Positions 1-8,479 of a stretch of DNA of 64,000 bases are shown in pieces. The translations under genes and the position numbers were made by a program. This DNA is from Chloroflexota bacterium (GTDB lineage: Bacteria > Chloroflexota > UBA11872 > UBA12225). Location: contig JAUJOR010000009.1 in assembly GCA_030447525.1 (NCBI GenBank), forward strand, positions 124,001-188,000. The letters are read 5' to 3'. The notes beneath the pieces were generated by a model. It searched no databases. It saw only the letters and a program-made list of their open reading frames with translations, and was not told where the DNA came from. Numbering within the stretch: the stretch's first letter is position 1; each line of letters starts with the position of its first letter.

Positions 1-336
1 GACGTGGTGGCATTCCTTGAACAACTCCACACTTGTGTCAGACCGGGCGCCGATATCGTCCTTCTGGCCCCACATTACAGCAGCACGTACGCCTGGTCGG
101 ACCCCACCCACCGGCGGGGCGTGGCCCTGTTGTCCCTTGACTATGCCTGCTCCTACTTGCCTGGGAAATACGCCGTCGTCCATCGCTTTTTTGGCCTACC
201 GACGGCGGGCCGCGGTCTCACGGGCCTGGTTCTGGCGGCGCTCAATCGGAGTCTGGCCCGTCAGCGGACGTACGAGCGGTGGATTACGCCGCTGCTTTCT
301 GCCGGGGTGATCGGTTTTCATCTGAAGAGCACCTAG
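1..336 (+). CDS. C-terminal part of a class I SAM-dependent methyltransferase (5' end outside window)
   Basis: The reading frame is open from the first base, so the N-terminus with the SAM-binding Rossmann motifs lies outside the window. The visible 111 residues hold a late methyltransferase strand (GADIVLLAPHYSS), then AWSDPTHRRG and SLDYACSYL. A DPTH-R element of this kind is typical of small methyltransferases found in polysaccharide gene clusters. It ends 7 bp before a glycosyltransferase on the same strand, so it is probably the upstream member of that operon. The substrate cannot be told from this fragment. Confidence 0.65.
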   Translation, partial: DVVAFLEQLHTCVRPGADIVLLAPHYSSTYAWSDPTHRRGVALLSLDYACSYLPGKYAVVHRFFGLPTAGRGLTGLVLAALNRSLARQRTYERWITPLLSAGVIGFHLKST

Positions 337-343
337 ACGGTAG

Positions 344-1420
344 ATGAAGATCGCTGTTCTTCAGAGCTTCCTCCCCAGCCGCTCCCAGGGGGGCGTGGGC
401 CATTTCACGCATCAGCTGGCCAACCGCCTGGCCGACCGCGGGCATACCATCACCGTCTATTCGTCTGATCCGCCACCGACAGACGCGGCCTACCGGGTCG
501 TCCAGCCGGACCCAGGCACCTGGTTCTTGCGCGGCAGGTGGGGGAGGGTCTTCGGCTTTGGCCTGTGGCTGGCGCGGCAAGACTACTCCCAGTTCGACGT
601 CGTGCACGCTATGGGGGACAACCACCTGATCCGCACCCGCACGCCTGTCCTGCGAACGATCAGCGGCTCGGCGCTGGCGGAGGCGCTCCATGCCCGTAAG
701 CCGGGCGCTCGGCTGATGTACCTGGCCATCTATCCCCTGGAGCTGCTGGGGGTCGCACGCGCTAACCTCGCCGTCGGGATCTCGCAGTGCTCCAACGCCC
801 ATTTCCCAGGGGTCAGGATGGTGATCCCGCAGGGGATTGACCTGCCCCTGTTTGCCGGCTCGGCGGGCGGCGCAACGCGAAAGTCCGAACATCCGGCGGT
901 GCTGTTCGTGGGCCATCGTCTGCGCGACCGCAAGCGCGGCTACCTCCTGGTGCAGGCATTTCAGGGCGTCATACGGCCGGCCCTGCCCGACGCCGAGCTC
1001 TGGCTGGTGTGCGATGACGTGGTGGCGGCCCCGGGAGTACGCTGCTTCGCAAACCTGGACCAGGAATCGCTGGCAGAGCTGTATCGTCGGGCGTGGGTCT
1101 TCTGCCTGCCCAGCAGCTACGAAGGCTTCGGGCGCCCCTATGCCGAAGCGATGGCCGCCGGCACGGCGGTGGTGGCGACTCCCAATCCCGGGGTGATGGA
1201 AGTGCTCGACGGCGGGCGCTACGGAGTCCTTGCGTCGGACGCGGGCCTGGGAGAGACGATACTCGCCCTACTCAAGTCAACCGATCGCCGCGAGTGCCTG
1301 GCCCAGGCCGGGTCGCTCCGCGCCCAGGCGTTCGACTGGCATCGCGTGGTACTGCAGTACGAAGCGCTGTATCGGCGTCTGGCCGGGCCGGATCTCGGCC
1401 AGGGGGGCGACGCCAGTTGA
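344..1420 (+). CDS. Glycosyltransferase family 4 (GT-B fold)
   Basis: A 358-residue GT4-type retaining glycosyltransferase, probably a cytoplasmic enzyme adding a sugar to a lipid-linked surface glycan. The N-terminal GT-B domain begins with SQGGVGHFTHQLANRLADRGH, the glycine-rich acceptor-side loop. The C-terminal donor domain carries SSYEGFGRPYAEAMAAGTAVV, the E-x7-E element that binds the sugar nucleotide, followed by GVMEVL. The length is usual for the family. The start ATG lies 7 bp after the preceding stop. Its stop overlaps the start of the next glycosyltransferase (TTGA), indicating translational coupling. The sugar donor and acceptor are unknown. Confidence 0.9.
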   Translation: MKIAVLQSFLPSRSQGGVGHFTHQLANRLADRGHTITVYSSDPPPTDAAYRVVQPDPGTWFLRGRWGRVFGFGLWLARQDYSQFDVVHAMGDNHLIRTRTPVLRTISGSALAEALHARKPGARLMYLAIYPLELLGVARANLAVGISQCSNAHFPGVRMVIPQGIDLPLFAGSAGGATRKSEHPAVLFVGHRLRDRKRGYLLVQAFQGVIRPALPDAELWLVCDDVVAAPGVRCFANLDQESLAELYRRAWVFCLPSSYEGFGRPYAEAMAAGTAVVATPNPGVMEVLDGGRYGVLASDAGLGETILALLKSTDRRECLAQAGSLRAQAFDWHRVVLQYEALYRRLAGPDLGQGGDAS

Positions 1421-2532
1421 GAGTGCGCCTGTTCCACACCATCCCCGGCGAGCAGCGCACCAGCTCCGAGGTCTATGCCCGCGAGCTGGCTAACGGACTC
1501 CAGGGCCTGGAGAACAACCCGGTGACGATCAGTCACTGGCAGCCGGGCAGCCCCTTGCGCATGGCGGCCGCGCGCATCCCATCCCTGGCTCGGCTGGCGG
1601 GATATGGCGACCGGTACGTCATCTATCAGTGGCAGGCTCGCAGTCAGAACGGCGACGTCAACCACATCGTCGATCATGGGTACGGGCACCTGGCCTTCAG
1701 CCTTGATCCACGGCGCACCGTGGTGACGTTCCACGATCCGATGCTCCTGAAGCTTCGAGCCGGGGAGCTCCCAATCACATCCTCTCCGCGCCTGGCCATG
1801 CTCGGTCACCGCCTCAGCCTGGCCGCCATGCGCCGCGTCCCATACTTGATCACGGATTCTCAGAGTTCGAAGCAGGACTTCGTTCGGCTTACGGGGTGCA
1901 GTCCGGATCGTATTCGAGTGATTCCCCTGGGCGTGTCACCCCACTTCCGTCCCCCGGAGGCACACGATCGACCCGGCCGGGCGCAGTCTCCGAGGAAGAT
2001 CCTGCACGTTGGGCACTGCGGTGCGTACAAGAACATAGAAGGTATCCTGCGCGCGCTTCCCCTTATTGAGAAGCGCCTCGATCGACCAATCGTCTTCACC
2101 AAGGTAGGTGGACAGTTGACCAGGACGCAGAAGGCCCTCATCGAGACGCTGCACCTGGAGGGACAGATGCAGCATCTCGGCGCCGTGCCGCTGCACGATC
2201 TACCGCGCGTCTACGCCGATGCAGATGTCCTCCTGATGCCCTCGCTGTACGAGGGCTTCGGACTCCCTGCGCTCGAGGCCATGGCCTGCGGCACTCCCGT
2301 AGTGGCCTCCAACCGGGGCTCGCTCCCGGAAGTGGTGGGGGATGCCGGGCTGCTGGTGGAACCAACGGACGTCAACCATATCGCCGACGCGGTGACACGT
2401 GTCCTGCAGGATCCTCAGCTTCGCCAGGAGCTCCGCCGGCGGGGCCTGGAGCGCGCCCGGCGCTTCAGCTGGGAGGGCACTGCCGGCGCGACACTCGCGG
2501 TGTACCGACAGGTCCTCGAGGAGACCCGCTGA
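1417..2532 (+). CDS. Glycosyltransferase family 4
   Basis: A GT4 enzyme of 371 residues. The frame is open further upstream, but the sensible start is the TTG at 1417. It overlaps the previous stop codon and has an AGGGGGG Shine-Dalgarno stretch about 10 bp upstream; GTG at 1423 is the alternative. The C-terminal domain shows [18 protein letters not shown] and [20 protein letters not shown], then [17 protein letters not shown], which is the nucleotide-sugar binding region of mannosyl/glucosyl-transferase-like GT4 proteins. It is the second of two adjacent GT4 genes and probably adds a successive sugar of the repeat unit. The donor cannot be predicted. Confidence 0.9.
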   Translation: MRVRLFHTIPGEQRTSSEVYARELANGLQGLENNPVTISHWQPGSPLRMAAARIPSLARLAGYGDRYVIYQWQARSQNGDVNHIVDHGYGHLAFSLDPRRTVVTFHDPMLLKLRAGELPITSSPRLAMLGHRLSLAAMRRVPYLITDSQSSKQDFVRLTGCSPDRIRVIPLGVSPHFRPPEAHDRPGRAQSPRKILHVGHCGAYKNIEGILRALPLIEKRLDRPIVFTKVGGQLTRTQKALIETLHLEGQMQHLGAVPLHDLPRVYADADVLLMPSLYEGFGLPALEAMACGTPVVASNRGSLPEVVGDAGLLVEPTDVNHIADAVTRVLQDPQLRQELRRRGLERARRFSWEGTAGATLAVYRQVLEETR

Positions 2533-2533
2533 C

Positions 2534-3268
2534 GTGGCCGGCAGTGGAGGTCCGTCCCTTTCAACCAGGCTGTACATGGCGATGATGGGTGTCGGCGGAA
2601 AGAAACTTGCCTGGGGCACGGACAGCGCTGCGCCACCTTTGCGCCACGTCCTCTACTACGCTTACCACAAAGGCTTCTGGTCGTTGATTCGGGGGTTGTT
2701 GCTTCGTCCCTGGCTGCGATCCTGCGGCGGGAGATTCTTTCTGGGACGGCAGGCAAAGGTGCTCTTTCCCAGCTATCTCTCGGTGGGCCACAACGTGGCC
2801 ATTGGTGACTACGTGTTCATGAACTGTATCGGGCGTCAGGGGGTGACGCTGGGGCACAACGTGCGCCTACGGGAGTTCGGCTGGGTGCAGGTGACCAGCC
2901 AGCTCTCCAACCTCGGTGAGGGTCTCACTATCGGCGACAACACGTACGTCGGTCCCCACAGCGTGCTGGGAGCAGGGGGCGGTGTCGCCATCGGCAACGA
3001 CGTCACCATGGGCGCCTACGTGCAACTCCTGGCCGAGAACCACCGCTTCGCCGATCCCGGCCTCCCGGTTGGCGAGCAGGGGGTGACCAGAAAAGGGATC
3101 GTCATCGCCGACGGATGCTGGCTGGGCAATAGCGTCATCGTCCTCGATGGAGTGCAGATTGGCGAACGGGCCGTCATCGGTGCCGGATCGGTCGTCACCC
3201 GGAGCGTGCCGGCCAGGGCCGTGGCCGTCGGGAACCCGGCGCGGATACTCAACGCCTCGGCTCCCTGA
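2534..3268 (+). CDS. Hexapeptide-repeat (left-handed beta-helix) acyltransferase
   Basis: A 244-residue acyltransferase of the WbbJ/serine-acetyltransferase-like superfamily, likely O- or N-acetylating a sugar of the surface polymer. The hexapeptide turns are visible from about residue 80 on: VGHNVAIGDYVFMNCIG, IGDNTYVGPHSVLGAGG, IGNDVTMGAYVQL, then ADGCWLGNSVIVLDGVQIG and the closing AVIGAGSVVTRSVPARAVAVG. ENHRF in the loop supplies the likely catalytic His. GTG at 2534 is chosen because GAGGAG lies about 9 bp upstream, inside the previous gene; ATG at 2576 has no such signal. It closes a three-gene run. The following 328 bp are non-coding. Confidence 0.85.
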   Translation: MAGSGGPSLSTRLYMAMMGVGGKKLAWGTDSAAPPLRHVLYYAYHKGFWSLIRGLLLRPWLRSCGGRFFLGRQAKVLFPSYLSVGHNVAIGDYVFMNCIGRQGVTLGHNVRLREFGWVQVTSQLSNLGEGLTIGDNTYVGPHSVLGAGGGVAIGNDVTMGAYVQLLAENHRFADPGLPVGEQGVTRKGIVIADGCWLGNSVIVLDGVQIGERAVIGAGSVVTRSVPARAVAVGNPARILNASAP

Positions 3269-3393
3269 CCGCCACGGCGATGATCAGCAAGGTTCCTCTC
3301 TTCAAAAAGCTTTGTCGGACGAGTATTCTCGTGGCCACGAAATGATGCTTGAAGAGCCGTTCCTTGATTCTGTAGCACTTCGGCTGAGTTCTG

Positions 3394-3555
3394 CTAGCCT
3401 GGATTATTCATGCGCGGCTGCTTGAGGCACCCTCGCCCCCTGGGAGAGGGCTGGGGTGAGGGCTTCGCCGCTTGCCCCCTCACCCGCGCTGCGCGCGTCC
3501 TCTCCCAGGGGGGAGAGGCGGACTGCGCCCACACGCCGTGAATAATGCAGGCTAG
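3394..3555. mobile_element. MITE-like palindromic element, copy A (best preserved)
   Basis: A 162 bp element bounded by 17 bp inverted repeats with one mismatch, at 3394-3410 and 3539-3555. Both ends terminate in CTAG. Inside are two nested inverted pairs: CCCCTGGGAGAGG against CCTCTCCCAGGGG, and GGGTGAGGG against CCCTCACCC. The whole unit could therefore fold into one long hairpin. It has no coding capacity. Related copies lie near 20.3, 25.0 and 39.5 kb. It occupies most of the gap between the acyltransferase and the next glycosyltransferase; nothing else is recognisable in 3269-3393. Homology between copies was judged by eye. Confidence 0.7.
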
Positions 3556-3610
3556 AGCTGTGCGCCGCAGCGTAGTTATAAGCGTGTAAGAGAGCTGTGC
3601 GCCCCAGCGT
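3554..3610 (+). repeat. Direct repeat duplicating a glycosyltransferase start region
   Basis: Two 20 bp direct copies, at 3554-3573 and 3591-3610, differ at one base (gcGcag versus gcCcag). The downstream copy contains the GTG start codon of the glycosyltransferase at 3597. The upstream copy abuts the right end of the palindromic element and runs into a TAA after nine codons in the matching frame. It looks like a short tandem duplication at the element's edge. Confidence 0.6.
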
Positions 3611-4775
3611 GATCGCCTACATCCAGCCGACGTCCGAAGTCGGCGGTTCAGATATTGCCCTCTACCGGCTGGTGGCTCGCCTGGACGCCACCAGGTACCG
3701 GCCGATTGTAGTCGTGCCCCGTGATGGGCCGCTGGTGCCGGGGCTGATCGGCGCCGGTGCTCGAGTGATCGTCCTGCCGATGATGCAGCTGCGCTCCGTC
3801 AGGAGCGTACGCTATCAGGCCCGCTACGTGGCCCAGTTCTGGCCGTCGGTGGTGCGCCTGGCCAGGCTCTTGCGTCGCGAGCGTGTCGACCTGGTGCACT
3901 CGAACTCCCTGTTTGGCTGGTACGGCCCATGGGCGGCCTTGCTGGCGCACGTGCCGCACGTCTGGCACGTCCGTGAGATCCCTGATCTCCCCCCTCCCGC
4001 CGTGAGCCTGCTGGCTAGGATGGCCCTGTTGCTCTCGGCGCGAGTCATCCCCATGACGGGGGCTGTAGCCAGACTCTTTGGACCAAGGGCCGCGGCAAGG
4101 GGCTCGCTCGCCGTGATCCCGGATGGCATCGATCTGACGACGTTCAACCCGGGGCTGAGCGGCGATCGCATCAGACGGGAACTGGGCGTGGACGCTCAAA
4201 CGCCCCTGGTGGGGTTCGTCGCGCGACTGGATCCATGGAAGGGCGCGGAGGTGTTCGTCCGGGCCGCCGCCGAGGTGGCGCGGCAACGGCCGGATGCGCA
4301 GTTCCTGGTCTGCGCCGGGGAGCTCCCCGGGTATGAGTCCTACGCCCGGCGGGTCAGGGGGCTGGCCGGCGACCTCGGACTGGGTGACCGGATCCACTTC
4401 ACCGGCTGGACCTACCGCCTGGACGATATCCCAGAGGTGATGGCCGCACTCGACGTGTTCGTGCATACCTCCGTGCGTCCGGAGCCGTTTGGTCTCGTCC
4501 TGGTGGAGGCCATGGCCACAGGGAGGCCTGTCGTGGCGGCCAGCGGTGGGGGCGTTCCGGAGGTGGTCGAGGCAGGGGTCACCGGGCTGCTCGCGGAGCC
4601 GGGCGATTGGCGCGCCGTGGCCGATGCGGTGCTGCGGCTGCTCTCCAACCCCCAGCAGGCGCAGGCCATGGGCATGGCCGGCCGGGAGCGCGCCGAGCGC
4701 CTCTTTGAGGTCGGGGCCTACGCCACGAAGATGCAGCTGCTGTACGATGACCTGCTCTGCGCGTCGCACGTTTAA
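3597..4775 (+). CDS. Glycosyltransferase family 4
   Basis: A GT4 enzyme of 392 residues. The N-terminal domain has PTSEVGGSDIALYRLVARL and, at about residue 120, VPHVWHVREIP. The donor domain has VGFVARLDPWKGAEVFVRAA, then HTSVRPEPFGLVLVEAMATG (E-x7-E) and GGGVPEVVEAGVTGLLAEPG. It is cytoplasmic or membrane-peripheral and probably extends the lipid-linked oligosaccharide. The GTG at 3597 lies in the second copy of a 20 bp direct repeat, and its Shine-Dalgarno signal is poor; GTG at 3609 is possible. It is followed after 5 bp by a GT2 gene, so the two are probably co-transcribed. Confidence 0.9.
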   Translation: MRPSVIAYIQPTSEVGGSDIALYRLVARLDATRYRPIVVVPRDGPLVPGLIGAGARVIVLPMMQLRSVRSVRYQARYVAQFWPSVVRLARLLRRERVDLVHSNSLFGWYGPWAALLAHVPHVWHVREIPDLPPPAVSLLARMALLLSARVIPMTGAVARLFGPRAAARGSLAVIPDGIDLTTFNPGLSGDRIRRELGVDAQTPLVGFVARLDPWKGAEVFVRAAAEVARQRPDAQFLVCAGELPGYESYARRVRGLAGDLGLGDRIHFTGWTYRLDDIPEVMAALDVFVHTSVRPEPFGLVLVEAMATGRPVVAASGGGVPEVVEAGVTGLLAEPGDWRAVADAVLRLLSNPQQAQAMGMAGRERAERLFEVGAYATKMQLLYDDLLCASHV

Positions 4776-4780
4776 CCACC

Positions 4781-5794
4781 GTGACCGTCACCCGCGCCCA
4801 GGAGCGACCGGCCCACACCGGCGGCCCAACGTCACCCCGGCCCCTGCTCTCGATCGTGATCGTCAGCTACGAGTCGGACGGGACGCTGCAGCCCCTGTGG
4901 CGCTCGCTCCGCCCGGACCTGGAGAGGCTGGAAAGCGGGGAGCTGCTCCTCATCGACAACGCCTCTTCGGACGATTCCCTGGCTACGTTCCGGGCCATGG
5001 CGCAGGACGTGGAGAGCCTGTATGGCCGGCGCTGGCGGGCCGAGGTGATGGCCAATCCCACCAACCTGGGGTTCGGGCGGGCCTGCAATCGCGCGCTGGC
5101 GCTCGCGCGGGGACGGTACCTCTTGCTCCTCAACCCTGATACCGAGGTGGAGCCTGGGGCCATCTCCCGGGCCATCGACTACCTACAGAAGCACGCTGAC
5201 GTGGGGATGCTGGGGCCGCGGGTGCGCCTCCCCAATGGACGCCTGGATGCCCCCTGCCGCCGGTCGTTCAAGACGCCGGGTATCTACCTCTATAAGCTCA
5301 GCGGGCTGAGCCGGCTGTTCCCCCGTAGCCGGCGCTTCGGGCGCTATTACCTGTCCTACCTCGACGAAACCGAGACCACGGACGTGGACGCCGTGATTGG
5401 GGCCTTCTTGCTCGTGCGTCGGGAAGTGATGGAGGAGATAGGGGCCTTCGACGAGCGCTTCTTCATGTACTGCGAGGACGAAGACTGGTGCTTTCGAGCC
5501 AAGGAGGCCGGCTGGCGGGTGGTCTATTTCCCGCAGTCCGTCGTCTGGCACCGCAAGGGGGCCAGCGCGCGCAAGCGCCGGGCGCTGATGACCCTGGAAT
5601 GGCACCGATCCGTCTATCGTTTCCACCGCAAGAACATGGCGCCACGCTACCCTACCTGGCTGAACGTCCTGGTGTATGCCGGCATGGCCGGGAACCTGGC
5701 CCTGGCGCTGGGGAAGACGGTCGCCCGGGTGTCCCTGGCGCAGGCGGCGCGACTCGGACGGCGGGCCTGGCCGGCTCCGATGCTCAAAGGTTGA
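4781..5794 (+). CDS. Glycosyltransferase family 2 (rhamnosyltransferase-like)
   Basis: A 337-residue inverting GT-A enzyme. The N-terminus has LSIVIVSYESDGTL and LLIDNASSDDS. NLGFGRACNRALALARGRYL and LLNPDTEVEPG follow, giving the D-x-D-type metal and nucleotide site (NPDTE). The later FFMYCEDEDWCFRAKEAGW is the ED-x-D/W acceptor motif typical of WbbL-type rhamnosyltransferases. A C-terminal segment near residues 295-320 is hydrophobic, suggesting peripheral membrane attachment. The start GTG is 5 bp after the preceding stop. Rhamnose as donor is family-based inference. The 109 bp that follow hold no recognised gene. Confidence 0.88.
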   Translation: MTVTRAQERPAHTGGPTSPRPLLSIVIVSYESDGTLQPLWRSLRPDLERLESGELLLIDNASSDDSLATFRAMAQDVESLYGRRWRAEVMANPTNLGFGRACNRALALARGRYLLLLNPDTEVEPGAISRAIDYLQKHADVGMLGPRVRLPNGRLDAPCRRSFKTPGIYLYKLSGLSRLFPRSRRFGRYYLSYLDETETTDVDAVIGAFLLVRREVMEEIGAFDERFFMYCEDEDWCFRAKEAGWRVVYFPQSVVWHRKGASARKRRALMTLEWHRSVYRFHRKNMAPRYPTWLNVLVYAGMAGNLALALGKTVARVSLAQAARLGRRAWPAPMLKG

Positions 5795-5903
5795 GGCCTG
5801 CTTGACGGGGGTGAAGCCGATACGGCCACGCGCTACCTCCACCTGGAGGCGCCATACGTCGGCGACGTCCATCGGCGATGCCTAGAGATCTAGAGAGTCG
5901 CGC

Positions 5904-7385
5904 ATGATTCCGCGTCGGGTCTTCTGGCTGTTCGACCTGGCTGTCTTCCTGCTGGCCTTTAGCATCGCCTATCACATCACCCCGGAGCTGGCCCGCCTCG
6001 GTGCCCCCGGAGGGTCGCTGGCCTGGGCGCTGAGTTGGATGAAGCCCCCCTGGCCCGGCCCGCTCCCCCCGGCCGAGGAACACCTGTGGATCCTGGTGGT
6101 CGTGGCCCTCTCCGGCATGTTCGCCTTGACCCTGACCGGGGCGCACCGCAGCCTCCTGGAGCAGTCCTTGGCGCGGGTGATCCTCTCCGGTGTGCTGGCT
6201 CCCCTCCTGGGCCTGAGCTTGATCACCCTCGTCCTCTTCGCTCTGAAGAGCCCGGAGTGGAGCCGCGTATTTATCTTTTCGTTCGTCGGGCTGAGCTGTG
6301 CCGGTCTGCTAACCTACCGGCTGACCCTGCGGGCCTACGTCCTGGGGCGATTGCGGGCCGGGGCGTACGCGCGCAACGTCCTACTCATCGGCCAACCCAC
6401 GGGCGTCGCTCGGCTGGCCCAGCAGATCACGCGGTCTGCCTTCCGCGGCGATTATCGGCTGATCGGCTATCTCCGCGCCGGCGAGCTGCCGGCCATCGAG
6501 GAACGCCTGAGCCTGGCCTGCCTGGGCACGGTGGAGCAGCTGAACACGATGCTCATCCGGCGCCCGATCCACGAGGTCATCGCCGCGCAGCCCGCTGCCG
6601 GGGGAGAGAGTGGCGAGTGGTTGCGCCAGGTGGTGCTCAACTGCGACGAGGCGGGCGTCCCATTGCGCCTTGTGCCGGAGGCCCTGCTGATCGACCCGCT
6701 GACCACGCTGAAGGTGCTGTTTCCCCAGGTGCCGGCGACGATGAACTTGCCGGCCGTCGTCCTGACGCCCCTGGATCGGGACGCAGACGCCCTGTTCGTG
6801 AAGCGGGTGATCGACGTCGTCGTCTCCGGCCTGTTGCTGTTCATCCTCTCGCCGCTGCTGGCCCTGATCGCCGTGGCCGTGAGGCTGACCTCGCCGGGAC
6901 CGGTGCTCTACCGCTGGCACGTGGTGGGGGAGCAGGGTCGTGAGTTCACCGGCTACAAGTTCCGGACGATGGTGGTGAACGCGGACGCCCTCAAGACCGA
7001 CCTGCTCCAGCAGAACGAGATGCGCGGACCGGTGTTCAAGATAAAGGATGATCCTCGGATCACTCCTGTGGGTCGATTGCTGCGTAAGTACAGCCTGGAC
7101 GAGCTACCGCAGCTGTGGAGCGTGCTCAAGGGGGACATGAGCCTGGTAGGACCGCGTCCGGCCTTTCGATCCGAGCTCGACCGGTACGAATTCTGGCAGA
7201 TGCGCAAGCTGAGCACCCGGCCGGGAATCACCTGCCTGTGGCAGGTGCGGGGCCGCAACGCTATCGTCGACTTTGACGAGTGGGTCAGGCTGGACCTGGA
7301 GTACATCGACAACTGGTCGCTGTGGCTGGATTGTAAGATCCTGGCGCAGACGGCGTGGGCCGTCGTCGCCGGCACCGGCAGGTAG
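5904..7385 (+). CDS. Polyprenyl-phosphate sugar-1-phosphate transferase (WcaJ/EpsL-type initiating enzyme)
   Basis: A 493-residue exopolysaccharide biosynthesis polyprenyl glycosylphosphotransferase. It transfers a sugar-1-phosphate from a nucleotide sugar to undecaprenyl phosphate and so starts repeat-unit assembly at the inner membrane. The N-terminal half has several hydrophobic segments (residues about 8-25, 55-75, 90-110, 120-140) and a CoA-binding-like cytoplasmic domain. The C-terminal catalytic half begins with KRVIDVVVSGLLLFILSPLL, the membrane re-entrant helix. It continues with YKFRTM, ITPVGRLLRKYSLDELPQL and MSLVGPRP, the family signature, and ends with WQVRGRN. Family length and motifs are complete. 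A second, unrelated initiating enzyme lies at 22.6 kb. Confidence 0.93.
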   Translation: MIPRRVFWLFDLAVFLLAFSIAYHITPELARLGAPGGSLAWALSWMKPPWPGPLPPAEEHLWILVVVALSGMFALTLTGAHRSLLEQSLARVILSGVLAPLLGLSLITLVLFALKSPEWSRVFIFSFVGLSCAGLLTYRLTLRAYVLGRLRAGAYARNVLLIGQPTGVARLAQQITRSAFRGDYRLIGYLRAGELPAIEERLSLACLGTVEQLNTMLIRRPIHEVIAAQPAAGGESGEWLRQVVLNCDEAGVPLRLVPEALLIDPLTTLKVLFPQVPATMNLPAVVLTPLDRDADALFVKRVIDVVVSGLLLFILSPLLALIAVAVRLTSPGPVLYRWHVVGEQGREFTGYKFRTMVVNADALKTDLLQQNEMRGPVFKIKDDPRITPVGRLLRKYSLDELPQLWSVLKGDMSLVGPRPAFRSELDRYEFWQMRKLSTRPGITCLWQVRGRNAIVDFDEWVRLDLEYIDNWSLWLDCKILAQTAWAVVAGTGR

Positions 7386-7485
7386 CTCAGCGAGGGACAC
7401 GCGTCCTAGATCAGTTCCATGACGTGTCCCGCAACCGCACCTCCTATCGGCGCTGCGGGTCTCGGCTTCCCTTTCGTTTAGGGCA

Positions 7486-8328
7486 GTGTGGTCGCTACCG
7501 TCCCTCCACCCCCCCGACCTTTCGCTGGCGCTGGCGGCCGTCGTCCCGCTGGCCAGCGTCGAGTTCGCCAAGGCGACTCGCTGGCAAGTCCTGCTGGGGA
7601 TACATCGCCTGTCGTTCGCCCAGTGCCTGCGCGCCCTGCTGGCCGGGCAGCTGACGAACTCCCTTTCCCCACTGCGTGCGGGTGAGGCGGTGATCCTCGG
7701 CGTCGTCGCCGCCCACGGCGCCCCAGGGGGCACGGTGATGGCCGCCGCCGGGGCGCTGGCCGGCGTCAAGGCCATCGACGCGATCTGCTTTGCGGCCGTG
7801 GCTGTGCTGGCCCTGGGTACGTTGGCCCTAGCGCACCCGGGCTGGAGCCTCGCCGGGGGCGGTCTGGTGATCGCCCTTGGAATACTCCTCGCCGTCGTTG
7901 GGGGGCGGCTACGCACCCGTCTCGAAGGCCATGCCCTGGCGCGCAAGCTCCGCCTGGTGGCCCTGATCGACGTGGCGGAGACACTGCACGACCGCCGGGC
8001 AATAGCCACGGTGCTGGGCACGTCGGCCGTGGCCTGGCTGGCCGGCCTGGTCGCGTGCATGGTCGTCCTGGCCTCCGTGGGGATCGCACCCACGCTGCAC
8101 CTGGCGGCGCGGATGATGGTGGGGGCGTACCTGGCCGCACTGCTCCCGGCGCCCCCGGCCCGCCTGGGCGTGTTCGAGGCCGGCATCACCGTGGCCTTGA
8201 CCTCTGCCGGAGTGCCTCTGCAGCAGGCCGTGGCCGCCGCTGTGACGATGCACATCTGCCAGTTCCTGGAGCTGGGCCTGCTCATCACCGGCAGCGTCCT
8301 CGTCCGCCGCTGGTCGTGGTCGGTCTGA
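7486..8328 (+). CDS. Lysylphosphatidylglycerol-synthase TM-like (UPF0104) integral membrane protein
   Basis: A 280-residue polytopic membrane protein with about seven hydrophobic segments. Diagnostic elements are FAKATRWQVLLG in the first helix region, LLAGQLTNSLSPLRAGEAVIL (the conserved N-x-x-x-P-x-R-x-G-E loop), and the final PAPPARLGVFEAGIT. These fit the LPG synthase transmembrane-region family (AglD/MprF-N-like), members of which are thought to move lipid-linked substrates across membranes. In this cluster a flippase-like role is inference. The N-terminus seems to lack the usual first helix: the GTG at 7486 is the first usable start and no hydrophobic coding is visible upstream. No Wzx-type flippase is seen in the window. 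Confidence 0.75.
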   Translation: MWSLPSLHPPDLSLALAAVVPLASVEFAKATRWQVLLGIHRLSFAQCLRALLAGQLTNSLSPLRAGEAVILGVVAAHGAPGGTVMAAAGALAGVKAIDAICFAAVAVLALGTLALAHPGWSLAGGGLVIALGILLAVVGGRLRTRLEGHALARKLRLVALIDVAETLHDRRAIATVLGTSAVAWLAGLVACMVVLASVGIAPTLHLAARMMVGAYLAALLPAPPARLGVFEAGITVALTSAGVPLQQAVAAAVTMHICQFLELGLLITGSVLVRRWSWSV

Positions 8329-8479
8329 CCCACCCTGGGGTGCGCCCCCGCGGACGGTGGCGGCCCCTGCAGTGAGGCACGAAGCTGATGGACCGGGGGG
8401 AGTCGCTGCGGGGGCATGGGGTGGCGGCCGGGGGCCGTGACCCGGCTACCGTGACCGCCGGCCGGCCGTTCGTGACACC

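Noticed and set aside
1093..1416. N-terminal extension of the second glycosyltransferase
   Set aside because: It overlaps the first glycosyltransferase out of frame, and a ribosome site precedes TTG 1417.
3394..3555. CRISPR-like or tandem repeat interpretation of the palindromic DNA
   Set aside because: Copies are dispersed, inverted-repeat structured and without regularly spaced direct repeats or cas genes.
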